A DNA stretch of 9,224 nucleotides from Aquimarina sp. (GTDB lineage: Bacteria; Bacteroidota; Bacteroidia; Flavobacteriales; Flavobacteriaceae): NCBI GenBank assembly GCA_002697475.1, contig NZVW01000078.1, positions 1 to 9,224 of the forward strand, written 5' to 3'. Under the pieces are notes generated by a model that made no database searches, was not told where the DNA came from, and was given only the letters and a program-made list of their open reading frames with translations. Positions 1 to 8,300 of this stretch are shown here, piece by piece (position 1 is the first letter of the stretch; each line of letters begins with the position of its first letter). A program made the position numbers and the translations under genes.

Positions 1-1844
1 GGTACATAAGCACCACCCGCTTTTAACACAGCCAATATAGAAATCATTAACCACTCACTGCGCTCCATTTTAATCCCTACTAAATCTCCTATACCGATAT
101 TATGATGGGTGATTAAGTAATTAGCCAACGTATTAGAGCGATCGTCTAACTCCTGATAAGTTAGTTCCATCTGCTCAAAAACAAGTGCTACAGCATCCGG
201 TGTCCTGATGACCTGATCCCTAAAGAGATCTACAAGAGTCTTTTTTGAACAAAAAGATGTATCAGTGGCATTTAAATCCTCCAGTAGTTCTCTCTTCTCC
301 TCCCGACTCAAATAATCAACACTACCTAGCAATTGATTAGGATCACTTAACAGACTAGATAGTAATTGCTTAAAGTGATGCATCATCTTAGTTATCATTG
401 ATGTATCATAAAGATCATCATTGAAAATTATTTCAAAAGAAATTACATCGCCCATAGGCATTAAATGAAACTCTATGTCATTCTTATTGGCAACAACTCC
501 TCTGTCCCTTATCTCATTGCACAAGCTTTCTTCGATTTCAAACTTCTTTTGGTCTACACTATTTCCATGAAATGTTAATAAAACATCATATAGAGAAGCT
601 CTGCTTGCATCAAACCCTATCCCTAACGACTCCACCAACTTATCATAAGGATATTCCTGATGTTCAAAATCCTGTATAGTGTTTTCCTTTATCTTATGAT
701 AAAAATCTACAAAAGTAGATGATGGATCAAGATCATTACGTAGCGCTAAAACATTAACATAAAAACCTATTTGATCCTCTAAATCACCATGTGAACGACC
801 TGCTACAGGACTCCCTATTAATATATCCTTGTTTGATGTGTATTTATACAGCAATACATTGATAGCTGAAAGTGTTAGCATAAACAGACTACCCTGATGC
901 TGCTTGATAAAAGATTGCATCTGAGCACTTAAATCCTTATCCAGATACGTGCTTAAATATCTACCGTTACTGGTCTTAAACTTTGGACGCTGCTTACTGG
1001 TAGGTAAATCTATCCTAGGCAGATCTCCTGATAAACGAGTTAGCCAATAATCCTCACGATCCTTATAGGTAGAATCCGATAATTGATTGAATTGCCAGTT
1101 AGCATAATCTTTATACTGAATTCTTAATGGGGATATAACCGGTTCAGTATTTTGGGTATAAGCTTCATAATACAATATCACATCTCTTGATAAAACTTCT
1201 AATGACCAGCCATCACTTATGATATGATGCATATTTAAATAAAAAATATAGTGATCATCTGAAAGCTGAAGTAAACTAACCCTTAAAAGCGGTCCTTTCT
1301 CTAAGTCAAAAGGTTTATAAAAATCTTCTTGCATATAGGATGTCCCGGAACCTTCCGGATCATCAAACCCTCTAAAATCCTGATAATCGAAAACAAAACC
1401 TAACTCATCAGTAGACAATACAAACTGCCTGACCTCTCCCGTATCAAGTTCTCTGAAAACTGTACGAAGTATTTCATGACGCTCTATAACTGAAAATAGC
1501 GCCCGCTCAAAACAGGCTACATCATATGAACCTCGTAAAGGAATCTGAGTAAAAATGTTGTATGCCGGTGCCTGATCCTTAAACTGATTTAGAATCCATA
1601 AACGATGTTGTGCATTAGAAAGCTGATAATCCTTATGTTCAGCTACCTTATTTATAACTACAGAGTTTGTATCATCATTTTTTTTGAGATCGCTTAGATA
1701 TGCTATCAAATCCTTCTTTTTGGATTTGATTTCCTCAATAATAGCATTGTCAACTCCTGTTTTAGGAACTTTAACTGACAACTCACCATCTATCAGGCTT
1801 ATCCGAATATTTTCTTTAATAAGTTGAGACAGAAATTTTTTCAT
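1..1844 (-). CDS. NRPS, N-terminal part (docking-C-A start), runs off the window
   Basis: This is the first 614 residues of an NRPS whose C-terminal part lies beyond position 1. Residues 1-55 form a TubC-like N-terminal docking domain (starts MKKFLSQLIKEN, contains DGELSVKVPKTGVD). Residues about 73-510 are a condensation domain, with SNAQHRLW at 76-83, ERHEILRTVF at 121-130 and an intact catalytic motif HHIISDG at 206-212 (general-base His207). An IGSPVAGRSHGDLEDQIG core follows. An adenylation domain then begins, with A1 (LTYQELDDRS from 561) and A2 (LKAGGAYV at 607-614), where the window ends. The substrate pocket is not visible, so the amino acid cannot be predicted. The C domain should form a peptide bond between an upstream peptidyl-PCP and the residue loaded here. 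The ATG at 1844 is chosen because homology with the docking domain of the gene at 1982-3556 starts at the same Met. No Shine-Dalgarno sequence precedes it, which is normal for Bacteroidota. It lies 137 bp downstream of the free-standing C protein gene. Confidence 0.95.
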   Translation of the reverse strand, partial: MKKFLSQLIKENIRISLIDGELSVKVPKTGVDNAIIEEIKSKKKDLIAYLSDLKKNDDTNSVVINKVAEHKDYQLSNAQHRLWILNQFKDQAPAYNIFTQIPLRGSYDVACFERALFSVIERHEILRTVFRELDTGEVRQFVLSTDELGFVFDYQDFRGFDDPEGSGTSYMQEDFYKPFDLEKGPLLRVSLLQLSDDHYIFYLNMHHIISDGWSLEVLSRDVILYYEAYTQNTEPVISPLRIQYKDYANWQFNQLSDSTYKDREDYWLTRLSGDLPRIDLPTSKQRPKFKTSNGRYLSTYLDKDLSAQMQSFIKQHQGSLFMLTLSAINVLLYKYTSNKDILIGSPVAGRSHGDLEDQIGFYVNVLALRNDLDPSSTFVDFYHKIKENTIQDFEHQEYPYDKLVESLGIGFDASRASLYDVLLTFHGNSVDQKKFEIEESLCNEIRDRGVVANKNDIEFHLMPMGDVISFEIIFNDDLYDTSMITKMMHHFKQLLSSLLSDPNQLLGSVDYLSREEKRELLEDLNATDTSFCSKKTLVDLFRDQVIRTPDAVALVFEQMELTYQELDDRSNTLANYLITHHNIGIGDLVGIKMERSEWLMISILAVLKAGGAYV

Positions 1845-1981
1845 TTGAGTTTAAATATTGAAAATAAGAAAGCCGACAGTATTGATGTATATTATCATCG
1901 ATACGACTTTAAATGATTTTTAGTTAAAAAAATGATTAAATGATCCTAGCAGGGTATTTAGTACTGTTTAATATAATACTG
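1845..1981. other. 137-bp intergenic region with repeats, no recognisable promoter
   Basis: This AT-rich spacer separates the free-standing C protein gene from the next NRPS gene. It holds an imperfect inverted repeat (1879-1904, listed separately). It also has a 9-bp direct repeat TTAAATGAT at 1909-1917 and 1936-1944. The hexamer TACTGT occurs at 1962-1967 and 1977-1982 on the plus strand, and once on the minus strand (1876-1881 read as ACAGTA). I found no TAnnTTTG element of the Bacteroidota -7 type on the minus strand, so read-through from the upstream gene is the simplest reading. No small gene was recognised here. Confidence 0.5.
1879..1904 (-). repeat. Imperfect inverted repeat, 9-bp arms, 8-bp spacer
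   Basis: The arms are GTATTGATG (1879-1887) and CATCGATAC (1896-1904) on the plus strand, with TATATTAT between them. Eight of nine positions pair; the exception is one C/A mismatch in the transcript strand. The repeat lies 35 bp upstream of the ATG at 1844. It could be a protein operator or a small RNA hairpin in the leader of the last NRPS gene. In transcript orientation the stem is followed by TGTCGGC before a T-rich run, so it does not resemble an intrinsic terminator. In such AT-rich DNA chance remains possible. Confidence 0.35.
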
Positions 1982-3556
1982 TTAAACTTTTTCTACCTGA
2001 AGAGATATTAAATCTGGAATTGTATTAATTGAATCAGTAACATTCTCCATTACATAATCAATCAAATTTCTAAAAGAGATCATTAGATTAACAATTGTAT
2101 CTTTTTGATATAGATCCGTGTTGTAATTAATATTGAACCAAAGACAGCCGCTTAATAATCTAAAGTCAATCTCTAAATCGTATTTAGCCACTATAGTATC
2201 CACATATTTTTTACCTATACCTAATTCTAAAATGGTTCCCTTTTCGATACCTGACGATTTAAACTCCTCTAGTATTTGTTCTTCTCTTTGAAGTACTAAA
2301 ACGGTATCAAAAATTGGATTTCTTCCCGAATTTGTAGGATATTTTATATCTTCAACTATGCGTTCATAAGGATACATCTGAAAGGAATATGATTTCGTAA
2401 CTGTATCTTTTACCTGATTATAAAACTCCACAAAGCTCTGATTTGGATCTATTTTATTGCGTAATGCAATGGTATTAATATAAGGACCTATTTGTCCTTC
2501 AAGATCAGAGTGATCTCTACCTAGAGCAGGGGTTCCGATTATTAAGTCTTGCTGAGCAGTATACTTATAAAGAAATACTTTCCACATCGTCACAAGTCCC
2601 ATAAAAAGATTTCCGCCGCTGCGGCTTACAAACTTCTTTAGTTTATCTGTAGTATCTAAAGTCAAATTAGTCCCTAAAAGTTTACCAGAAAATGTCTTAA
2701 TTTTTGGTCTTTCTTTTTGATTAGGTAAGTCTAATATTGGTAATTCTCCTGATAGTTGGTTTGACCAATATTCTTTATGTTCCTTCAATTTATTATTCTC
2801 AAGACGTTCTGATTGCCAATGAGCAAAATCTTTATATTGTATTTTTAGATCCTGTAACGGCTTATAAACATTATTTTTAAAAGCCTCAGAAAAAATCATT
2901 GCTTCTCTTGTAAAGATTTCGATAGACTCACCATCTGCAGCAATGCCATGCATATTATAGTAAAAAACATATCTGTCTTCTTTAATTTTAAAGAGGACTG
3001 CTCTAAATAGCGGGCCACTTTCTAAATCAAATGGTAAATATGCATCTTCGTTAATATAACATCCTGCTTTTTCTTCATTATCTTCAAGCTGGCTATAATC
3101 AAAGTATTCTATTTCAAAATTTAGCTCTTCTTTAGATAAAATATATTGTCGAACCTCGCCTGATTCATTATATCTAAATACTGTTCTTAAAGACTCGTGC
3201 CTATTAATAACTGCATCAACAGCTTCTAAAAAGCTATCCTTATCAAAATCTGCACCTATTTCAATAGTTCCTGGTATATTATAAGCGATAGAACCCTTTG
3301 GTAATCTACTTAAGTTCCAAATACGCTTTTGGGTAAGAGATAAAGGATATTCCTTTTGCTCACTGATAGGAGATATTTCACCTTGTCCAGGATCATTTAA
3401 ATTTGATAAGTAATCAATTAGTTCTTGCTTCTTTGCTTTTATCTCTCCTATAAGGGCAGGATCTACTCCTGTTTTTGGGATTTTAACTGATAATTCACCA
3501 TCTTTCAAGCTAAGGTATACATTCTCCTTTACTAACTTTTGCAAAAATATTTTCAT
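1982..3556 (-). CDS. Free-standing NRPS condensation domain with docking domain; catalytic His missing
   Basis: This 524-residue protein has a TubC-like docking domain (about 1-55, start MKIFLQKLVKEN, DGELSVKIPKTGVD) and one condensation domain (about 70-515). There is no adenylation or carrier domain, and it ends at the usual C/A boundary, so it looks complete rather than truncated. The fold motifs are kept: SLTQKRIW 73-80, NRHESLRTVF 118-127, YKDFAHWQ, IGTPALGRDHSDLEGQIG, YPYERIVEDI. The catalytic motif HHxxxDG reads HGIAADG at 203-209. The second His, the general base of condensation domains, is Gly204 (codon GGC at 2945-2947), and the usual following Trp is Glu. Normal peptide-bond formation is therefore unlikely. 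The gene follows the carbamoyltransferase gene by 53 bp and precedes another NRPS with a very similar docking domain. Plausible roles are a recruitment platform for the carbamoyltransferase or another tailoring enzyme, a gating domain, or a condensation domain with altered chemistry; a decaying duplicate is less likely given the intact frame. The domain assignment is firm and the role is inference. Confidence 0.92.
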   Translation of the reverse strand: MKIFLQKLVKENVYLSLKDGELSVKIPKTGVDPALIGEIKAKKQELIDYLSNLNDPGQGEISPISEQKEYPLSLTQKRIWNLSRLPKGSIAYNIPGTIEIGADFDKDSFLEAVDAVINRHESLRTVFRYNESGEVRQYILSKEELNFEIEYFDYSQLEDNEEKAGCYINEDAYLPFDLESGPLFRAVLFKIKEDRYVFYYNMHGIAADGESIEIFTREAMIFSEAFKNNVYKPLQDLKIQYKDFAHWQSERLENNKLKEHKEYWSNQLSGELPILDLPNQKERPKIKTFSGKLLGTNLTLDTTDKLKKFVSRSGGNLFMGLVTMWKVFLYKYTAQQDLIIGTPALGRDHSDLEGQIGPYINTIALRNKIDPNQSFVEFYNQVKDTVTKSYSFQMYPYERIVEDIKYPTNSGRNPIFDTVLVLQREEQILEEFKSSGIEKGTILELGIGKKYVDTIVAKYDLEIDFRLLSGCLWFNINYNTDLYQKDTIVNLMISFRNLIDYVMENVTDSINTIPDLISLQVEKV

Positions 3557-3609
3557 CTGTTACTATGTGTAAGTTTGATTTTAATTAAAGAGTTTAATGA
3601 CTCTATTGA

Positions 3610-5352
3610 TTAGAATGACTTCTCAACAAGTTTAAAAAGTTCAGATTCTGCAAATATTCTTGAATCCTTTCTGACATATACTTTTCCTTTACTCCAAATA
3701 GCATTTACCTTACCCCAATCCATTACACTTTGTACATCAGGAAAAAATCCTCTTCCGCTATGATTTGCACTAGTATTACATAAAAGTGGTACTCCACTTA
3801 GACTTTTGTACTCCTGAAGTAATGCATATATTTCTGGGTTGCTATTTGAACTAACCGTTTGTAATCTAGCTGTACCATCTAGATGAGTTATGGCAGGAAT
3901 TTTATTTAACCATTCCTCTCTAACCTTATGATCATATAACATATAAGGATCCGGAGTACCCGGACTAAAAATTTCTGGTGCATCTTCAACAAGGCATATA
4001 GGTGCTACGGGCCTATAATCTTCTCTTCCTTTTATTTTATTCAGCTTACCCTTCATAGTATTAGACACCGGAGCAGATAAAATACTTCTGTTTCCCAGTG
4101 CTCTTGGACCTAATTCTGCTCTTCCATTTAAGAAAATTATAGGCTCATCAAAATCGTGGATAACTCTGGCCAGTTCAGGAATAGAACAATCTACGGAAGC
4201 CCAGGAATTATTCTCTTCATACTCATTTAAAAATGGACCACTATATACGTCCCACTCTAATGCTAATTTATCTGTGTACTTTACCATTTCTGAACAAGCT
4301 GCTCCTATAGCACTACCAGAATCATTAGGAAAAGGAGGTACCCATACATCTTTAAACATACCAGAGTTTCTTATTGCATTATTCCACTTTATGTTTAAAG
4401 CACATCCTCCTACCAAACAAATATTCTTCGTTTTCATTGGGTAGCGATTAACCAGACTATTAAGCTTTAGCAATAAAACTTCTTGAAGAAAAACATGGTA
4501 AGTTGCCATAAGATCAACAGGTTTTACTTCATTGATCTCGCCATATATTACAAACTCTTTTAAGAGATTTGTAGATCTTTTGATTAACGTACTGAGGTCT
4601 TTTATGTTATCTGTTAAAATTTCACCCTCATTTTTATTGAAAGTATCCTTGAAAAATTCAAGTATTTCAGGAACACACTCTCCTAAGGCTATATAAGCCA
4701 TTACTTTTCCTGCGATTGAGAGACCCTCTCCTTCAAAATTTGTGAAAGGGTGATAATTTGACGCAAATGATGCATAACTATCACCTTTAATATGAAATAT
4801 AGGACCTAAATTATCTATTTTCTTAGTACTTGCATTGAAGTAAAAACATTGAGGAAACATCCCTCCGTCCCAAACCAAAACGAAAGAATCTTCATTGTTT
4901 GCTGCAAATGGACTGGTACAATATGCCCCCATAAGATGTCCAGAAATATGTAGATAACTATTGTACGAAAAATTATTTTCAGGATACGAAAATGATTGTT
5001 CCTGCAAAACATCTTCATCTTTAACAAGCATGCCATATCTCCCTAATTCAATTTTAAAATCCTTCCCAAATTCATCCTTAATTTTAGTAAAGAAAGCTGC
5101 GGCATCATTTTCTTTATCTGCCGTCTTTTCATCATAGTCCCCCCAGCCATCAATTACAAATTTGTCTACATCTTGTATGTTATAGCCATTTTCTTCTAAT
5201 ATTGAGGATAGGAATCTAAGATCCAAGTTGAGTAAGCTTGAAAACCTTAAATTATTATTCAGTTTTTCCATCTCATAACTGAATATTAGTTTATTATTAT
5301 CAATTAATGCGATAGCACCATCATGAGTTAATTTTAAGCCACATATAATCAT
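3610..5352 (-). CDS. Carbamoyltransferase of the TobZ/NovN/CmcH family
   Basis: This 580-residue enzyme should transfer a carbamoyl group from carbamoyl phosphate, via carbamoyl-AMP made with ATP, to a hydroxyl or amine of the peptide or a building block. That is the known chemistry of the family, and it is probably cytosolic, since no signal peptide is seen. The N-terminal Kae1-like domain begins GLKLTHDGAIAL (5-16). It carries the metal-binding pattern HISGH (His135, His139), WDGG (161-164), LVGGCALN (313-320) and FPNDSGSAIG (341-350, Asp344). The C-terminal YrdC-like domain has GRAELGPRALGNRS (410-423), KGREDYRPVAP (441-451), LDGTARLQTV (491-500) and CNTSANHSGRGFF near 525-537. Most members I know read NTSFN and EP in the last motif, so this is a variant, probably a subfamily trait. 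Length is normal for the family and the Met sits directly before the conserved start. It lies 44 bp after the one-module NRPS gene and 53 bp before the degenerate C-domain gene, consistent with one operon and a tailoring role. The acceptor is unknown. Confidence 0.93.
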   Translation of the reverse strand: MIICGLKLTHDGAIALIDNNKLIFSYEMEKLNNNLRFSSLLNLDLRFLSSILEENGYNIQDVDKFVIDGWGDYDEKTADKENDAAAFFTKIKDEFGKDFKIELGRYGMLVKDEDVLQEQSFSYPENNFSYNSYLHISGHLMGAYCTSPFAANNEDSFVLVWDGGMFPQCFYFNASTKKIDNLGPIFHIKGDSYASFASNYHPFTNFEGEGLSIAGKVMAYIALGECVPEILEFFKDTFNKNEGEILTDNIKDLSTLIKRSTNLLKEFVIYGEINEVKPVDLMATYHVFLQEVLLLKLNSLVNRYPMKTKNICLVGGCALNIKWNNAIRNSGMFKDVWVPPFPNDSGSAIGAACSEMVKYTDKLALEWDVYSGPFLNEYEENNSWASVDCSIPELARVIHDFDEPIIFLNGRAELGPRALGNRSILSAPVSNTMKGKLNKIKGREDYRPVAPICLVEDAPEIFSPGTPDPYMLYDHKVREEWLNKIPAITHLDGTARLQTVSSNSNPEIYALLQEYKSLSGVPLLCNTSANHSGRGFFPDVQSVMDWGKVNAIWSKGKVYVRKDSRIFAESELFKLVEKSF

Positions 5353-5396
5353 ATCTTTAATCTTTTTAATTTATTTATATTTTGTTTTTTGATCTG

Positions 5397-8300
5397 TTAA
5401 ATTTTAATCTCACTGAATTCATTTTCATCAATTTCTTCAGTTTCTTTAAACCTAAGATCTATCTCGATTCTTTCAGATATTAACTCAATTGTATTTTCTA
5501 CATAAATCCCTCTTAAGTCATATTTTAATCCAAATTCCTTGTTAATTGTATTAAGTACACGAATTCCTCTTAAGCTATTACCACCCACCTGAAAAAAATC
5601 ATCTCTAATTCCAACGGTTTCAATTTGTAAAACCTCTTTCCATATCTCTACTAATTTTTCTTGTGTTCGATTATAAGGTTTAATAAATTCTTGTTTAATA
5701 GTAGGCACGGGAAGTTCTTTGCGATTCACCTTACCATTTTGTGTTAGTGGCATTTCATCCAGCTGGACATAAATTTTTGGAATCATATATTCTGGCAACC
5801 GATCTCTTAAACTTTTCTGTATCTCCTTCTGATCCATTTCGCTATCAGAAACTATGTAACCCACCAGTGCCTTTGCACCATTATCGTCCTTTAAGACGGT
5901 AACCGCTGATTGTCTAATACTATTCAAGTTACTTAATGCAGCTTCTATTTCTCCAAGCTCAATTCGGTATCCATTAAGTTTAACTTGGTGATCATTTCTT
6001 CCATAGAATTGAATATTACCATCTGGTCTCCAACTGGCCAAATCTCCTGTCAGATATAATTTATCTCCTTTTTTAAAAGGATTTGAAACAAATTTCTCTG
6101 CAGTCAGATCAGGTTGATTGACATATCCTCTAGACAACCCAAATCCACTTATGCATAATTGACCCAAGGTACCTATCGAAACAGGAGCTAATTGCTCATT
6201 AAGAATATATACTTGTGTATTGGCAATAGGTTTGCCTATCGTTATACTTTTACCTTTCTCTAGTTTTGCCAGGCAAGACCAAATTGTAGTTTCTGTAGGC
6301 CCATACATATTCCAAACCTGTGAGCTTATATTTGTAAGTTGCTCTTTAAGGTCATAATTAATGGCTTCTCCACCGGTTAAAAACACAATCTCCTTTTGTG
6401 GTTTAAATCCATTACTCAACATCATTTCCCATCTGGAAGGTGTAGACTGTATCAAATTAGGATTTGATGAGTTTACAATTTTTGAAATCTGCTCAGGATC
6501 TTTTGATGCTGAATCTCCAACTAAAATTAGTTTACCTCCTAAAATCAAAGGAGCGAAAAATTCTAATAATGAGATATCGAAGGTAAAAGTGGTAAGACTT
6601 AAAAATTTAAGATTTTCATCCAAACCAAGTTGATCTCGCATCGCAAACAAGAAATTCAACAGAGCTTTGTGTTCAATTTTTACTCCCTTAGGTTTTCCTG
6701 TACTTCCTGATGTATAAATGACATATGCTAGGTTATCAGAAGATATATTAGAAGTATCTATTAATGTAGTATCAACTGTATCAAAAGCTTGTTCATCATC
6801 TAATTTGATTATGTTTATTTCATCATATCCCTCAAGTAGTTCATTATGATCAAAGGAGGTTAGAATAACCTTTGATGCTATATCCTTAAGAATATAATCA
6901 ATTCGATCTTTAGGATAATTAGGATCAATAGGTACATAAGCTCCACCACATTTCATAACAGCCAATATCCCTATAATCATTTCGATCCTTTTTTCAAGAC
7001 ATATTGCCACCAGATCTTCCTCTTTTACTCCATTCTTCATTAAATGGTTAGCTAAGTAATCCGATTTTTTGTCTAACTCTCCATAAGTCAATTTTTCATT
7101 TTCAAATTCTATCGCGATTGAATCCCTTTTACTGTCTACCTGTAATTTAAATAAATCAATAACCGTGGAATCTAAATTATAATTTACTCGAGTATCGTTA
7201 AATCGATTAATCAATACATCCTTTTCAGCATCAAACAAATAATCTACTGACCCAATACTTTTGTCGCTATCATTTAATAAATTATAAAGCAATCTTTTAT
7301 AATGGAGCATAAAACTTTTTATCATCTCATACTCATAAACATCGTTATTGTATCTTATAAGAAAATCAACTCCACCAGCTACTTCTGTAAAATCAATTTC
7401 AACATCAAATAGCAGCATCTTTTTTCCTAAAACCTGGATCTCATCTCCTATAATTCCATCTTTTGATTTTTCCGAAGTTCCCAGATAGTTAATCAGTATA
7501 TCAAATACTGGATTTCTATTAGCCTCTCTTCTGAAGTTTAAATCTTCCAATAGTTTATCAAATGGATACATCTGATGCTCCAAAGCTTTAAGAGTATTCG
7601 TTCTAATTTGATCATATAATTGAATGAAATTTTTATTTTGATCAATTTGATTTCTTAGTGCTAAAGAATTAATGTAAACTCCTATTTGATTTTCGAGATC
7701 ACCATGTTCTCTACCAGCGATTGGATTGCCAACAACGATATCCTTTTCACCAGAATAATTACTTAATAATATCTTTGCTGTGGTCAATAACCCCATGAAT
7801 AAGCTCCCTCCTCTATTTTTTGAAAAACTTTGGAGTTTTGATACTACTTCCTTTGAAATATGAGTTCCTAAACATTTCCCTGTATAAGTTTTTTCTTTAG
7901 GTCTTTTCTTATTAGAAGGTAAATCGATTGTTGGAATTTCGTCATTTAATAATGAAAGCCAATACTCCTTATTATTTTGATGGCTATCTTCTGTCAACAG
8001 ATTTAGTTGCCAGGCAGAATAATCTTTGTATTGAATTCTAAGGGGTGAAATTTCTGGAACTATATTTAATATATAAGCTTCATAATACTTTATTACATCC
8101 TTAGCTAGAATCTCCATAGACCATCCATCGCTAATAATGTGATGCATGTTATAGTAAAAGATATATTTATCGTCAGATACCTGAAGTAAACTGGCTCTTA
8201 ACAACGGACCTCTTGAAAGGTCAAAAGACTTATATGCATCAGCCAAAACATAAGCTTTTGCTACTTCTTCAGGGTTTTCATTATTTCTAAAATCTCTAAA

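Noticed and set aside
1..70. DNA similarity between this segment and about 6932-7000, as a repeat element
   Set aside because: Both encode the A2 region of adenylation domains. The match is paralogy of coding domains, not a mobile or regulatory repeat.
3589..3604. Small hairpin AGAGT-6-ACTCT just after the carbamoyltransferase stop, as a terminator
   Set aside because: It has only five base pairs and no proper T-run, in a 53-bp AT-rich spacer. Chance is the likely cause.
4815..5036. A 73-residue minus-strand open frame inside the carbamoyltransferase gene
   Set aside because: It overlaps conserved family motifs of the real gene in another frame, and its own translation shows no recognisable domain.
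5353..5396. A promoter for the carbamoyltransferase gene
   Set aside because: The 44-bp spacer is plain AT-rich sequence with no TAnnTTTG element on the minus strand. Cotranscription with the NRPS gene is simpler.
6361..6633. A 90-residue plus-strand open frame opposite the A domain of the one-module NRPS
   Set aside because: It lies antisense to a conserved adenylation core and has no recognisable motif, so it is a shadow frame.
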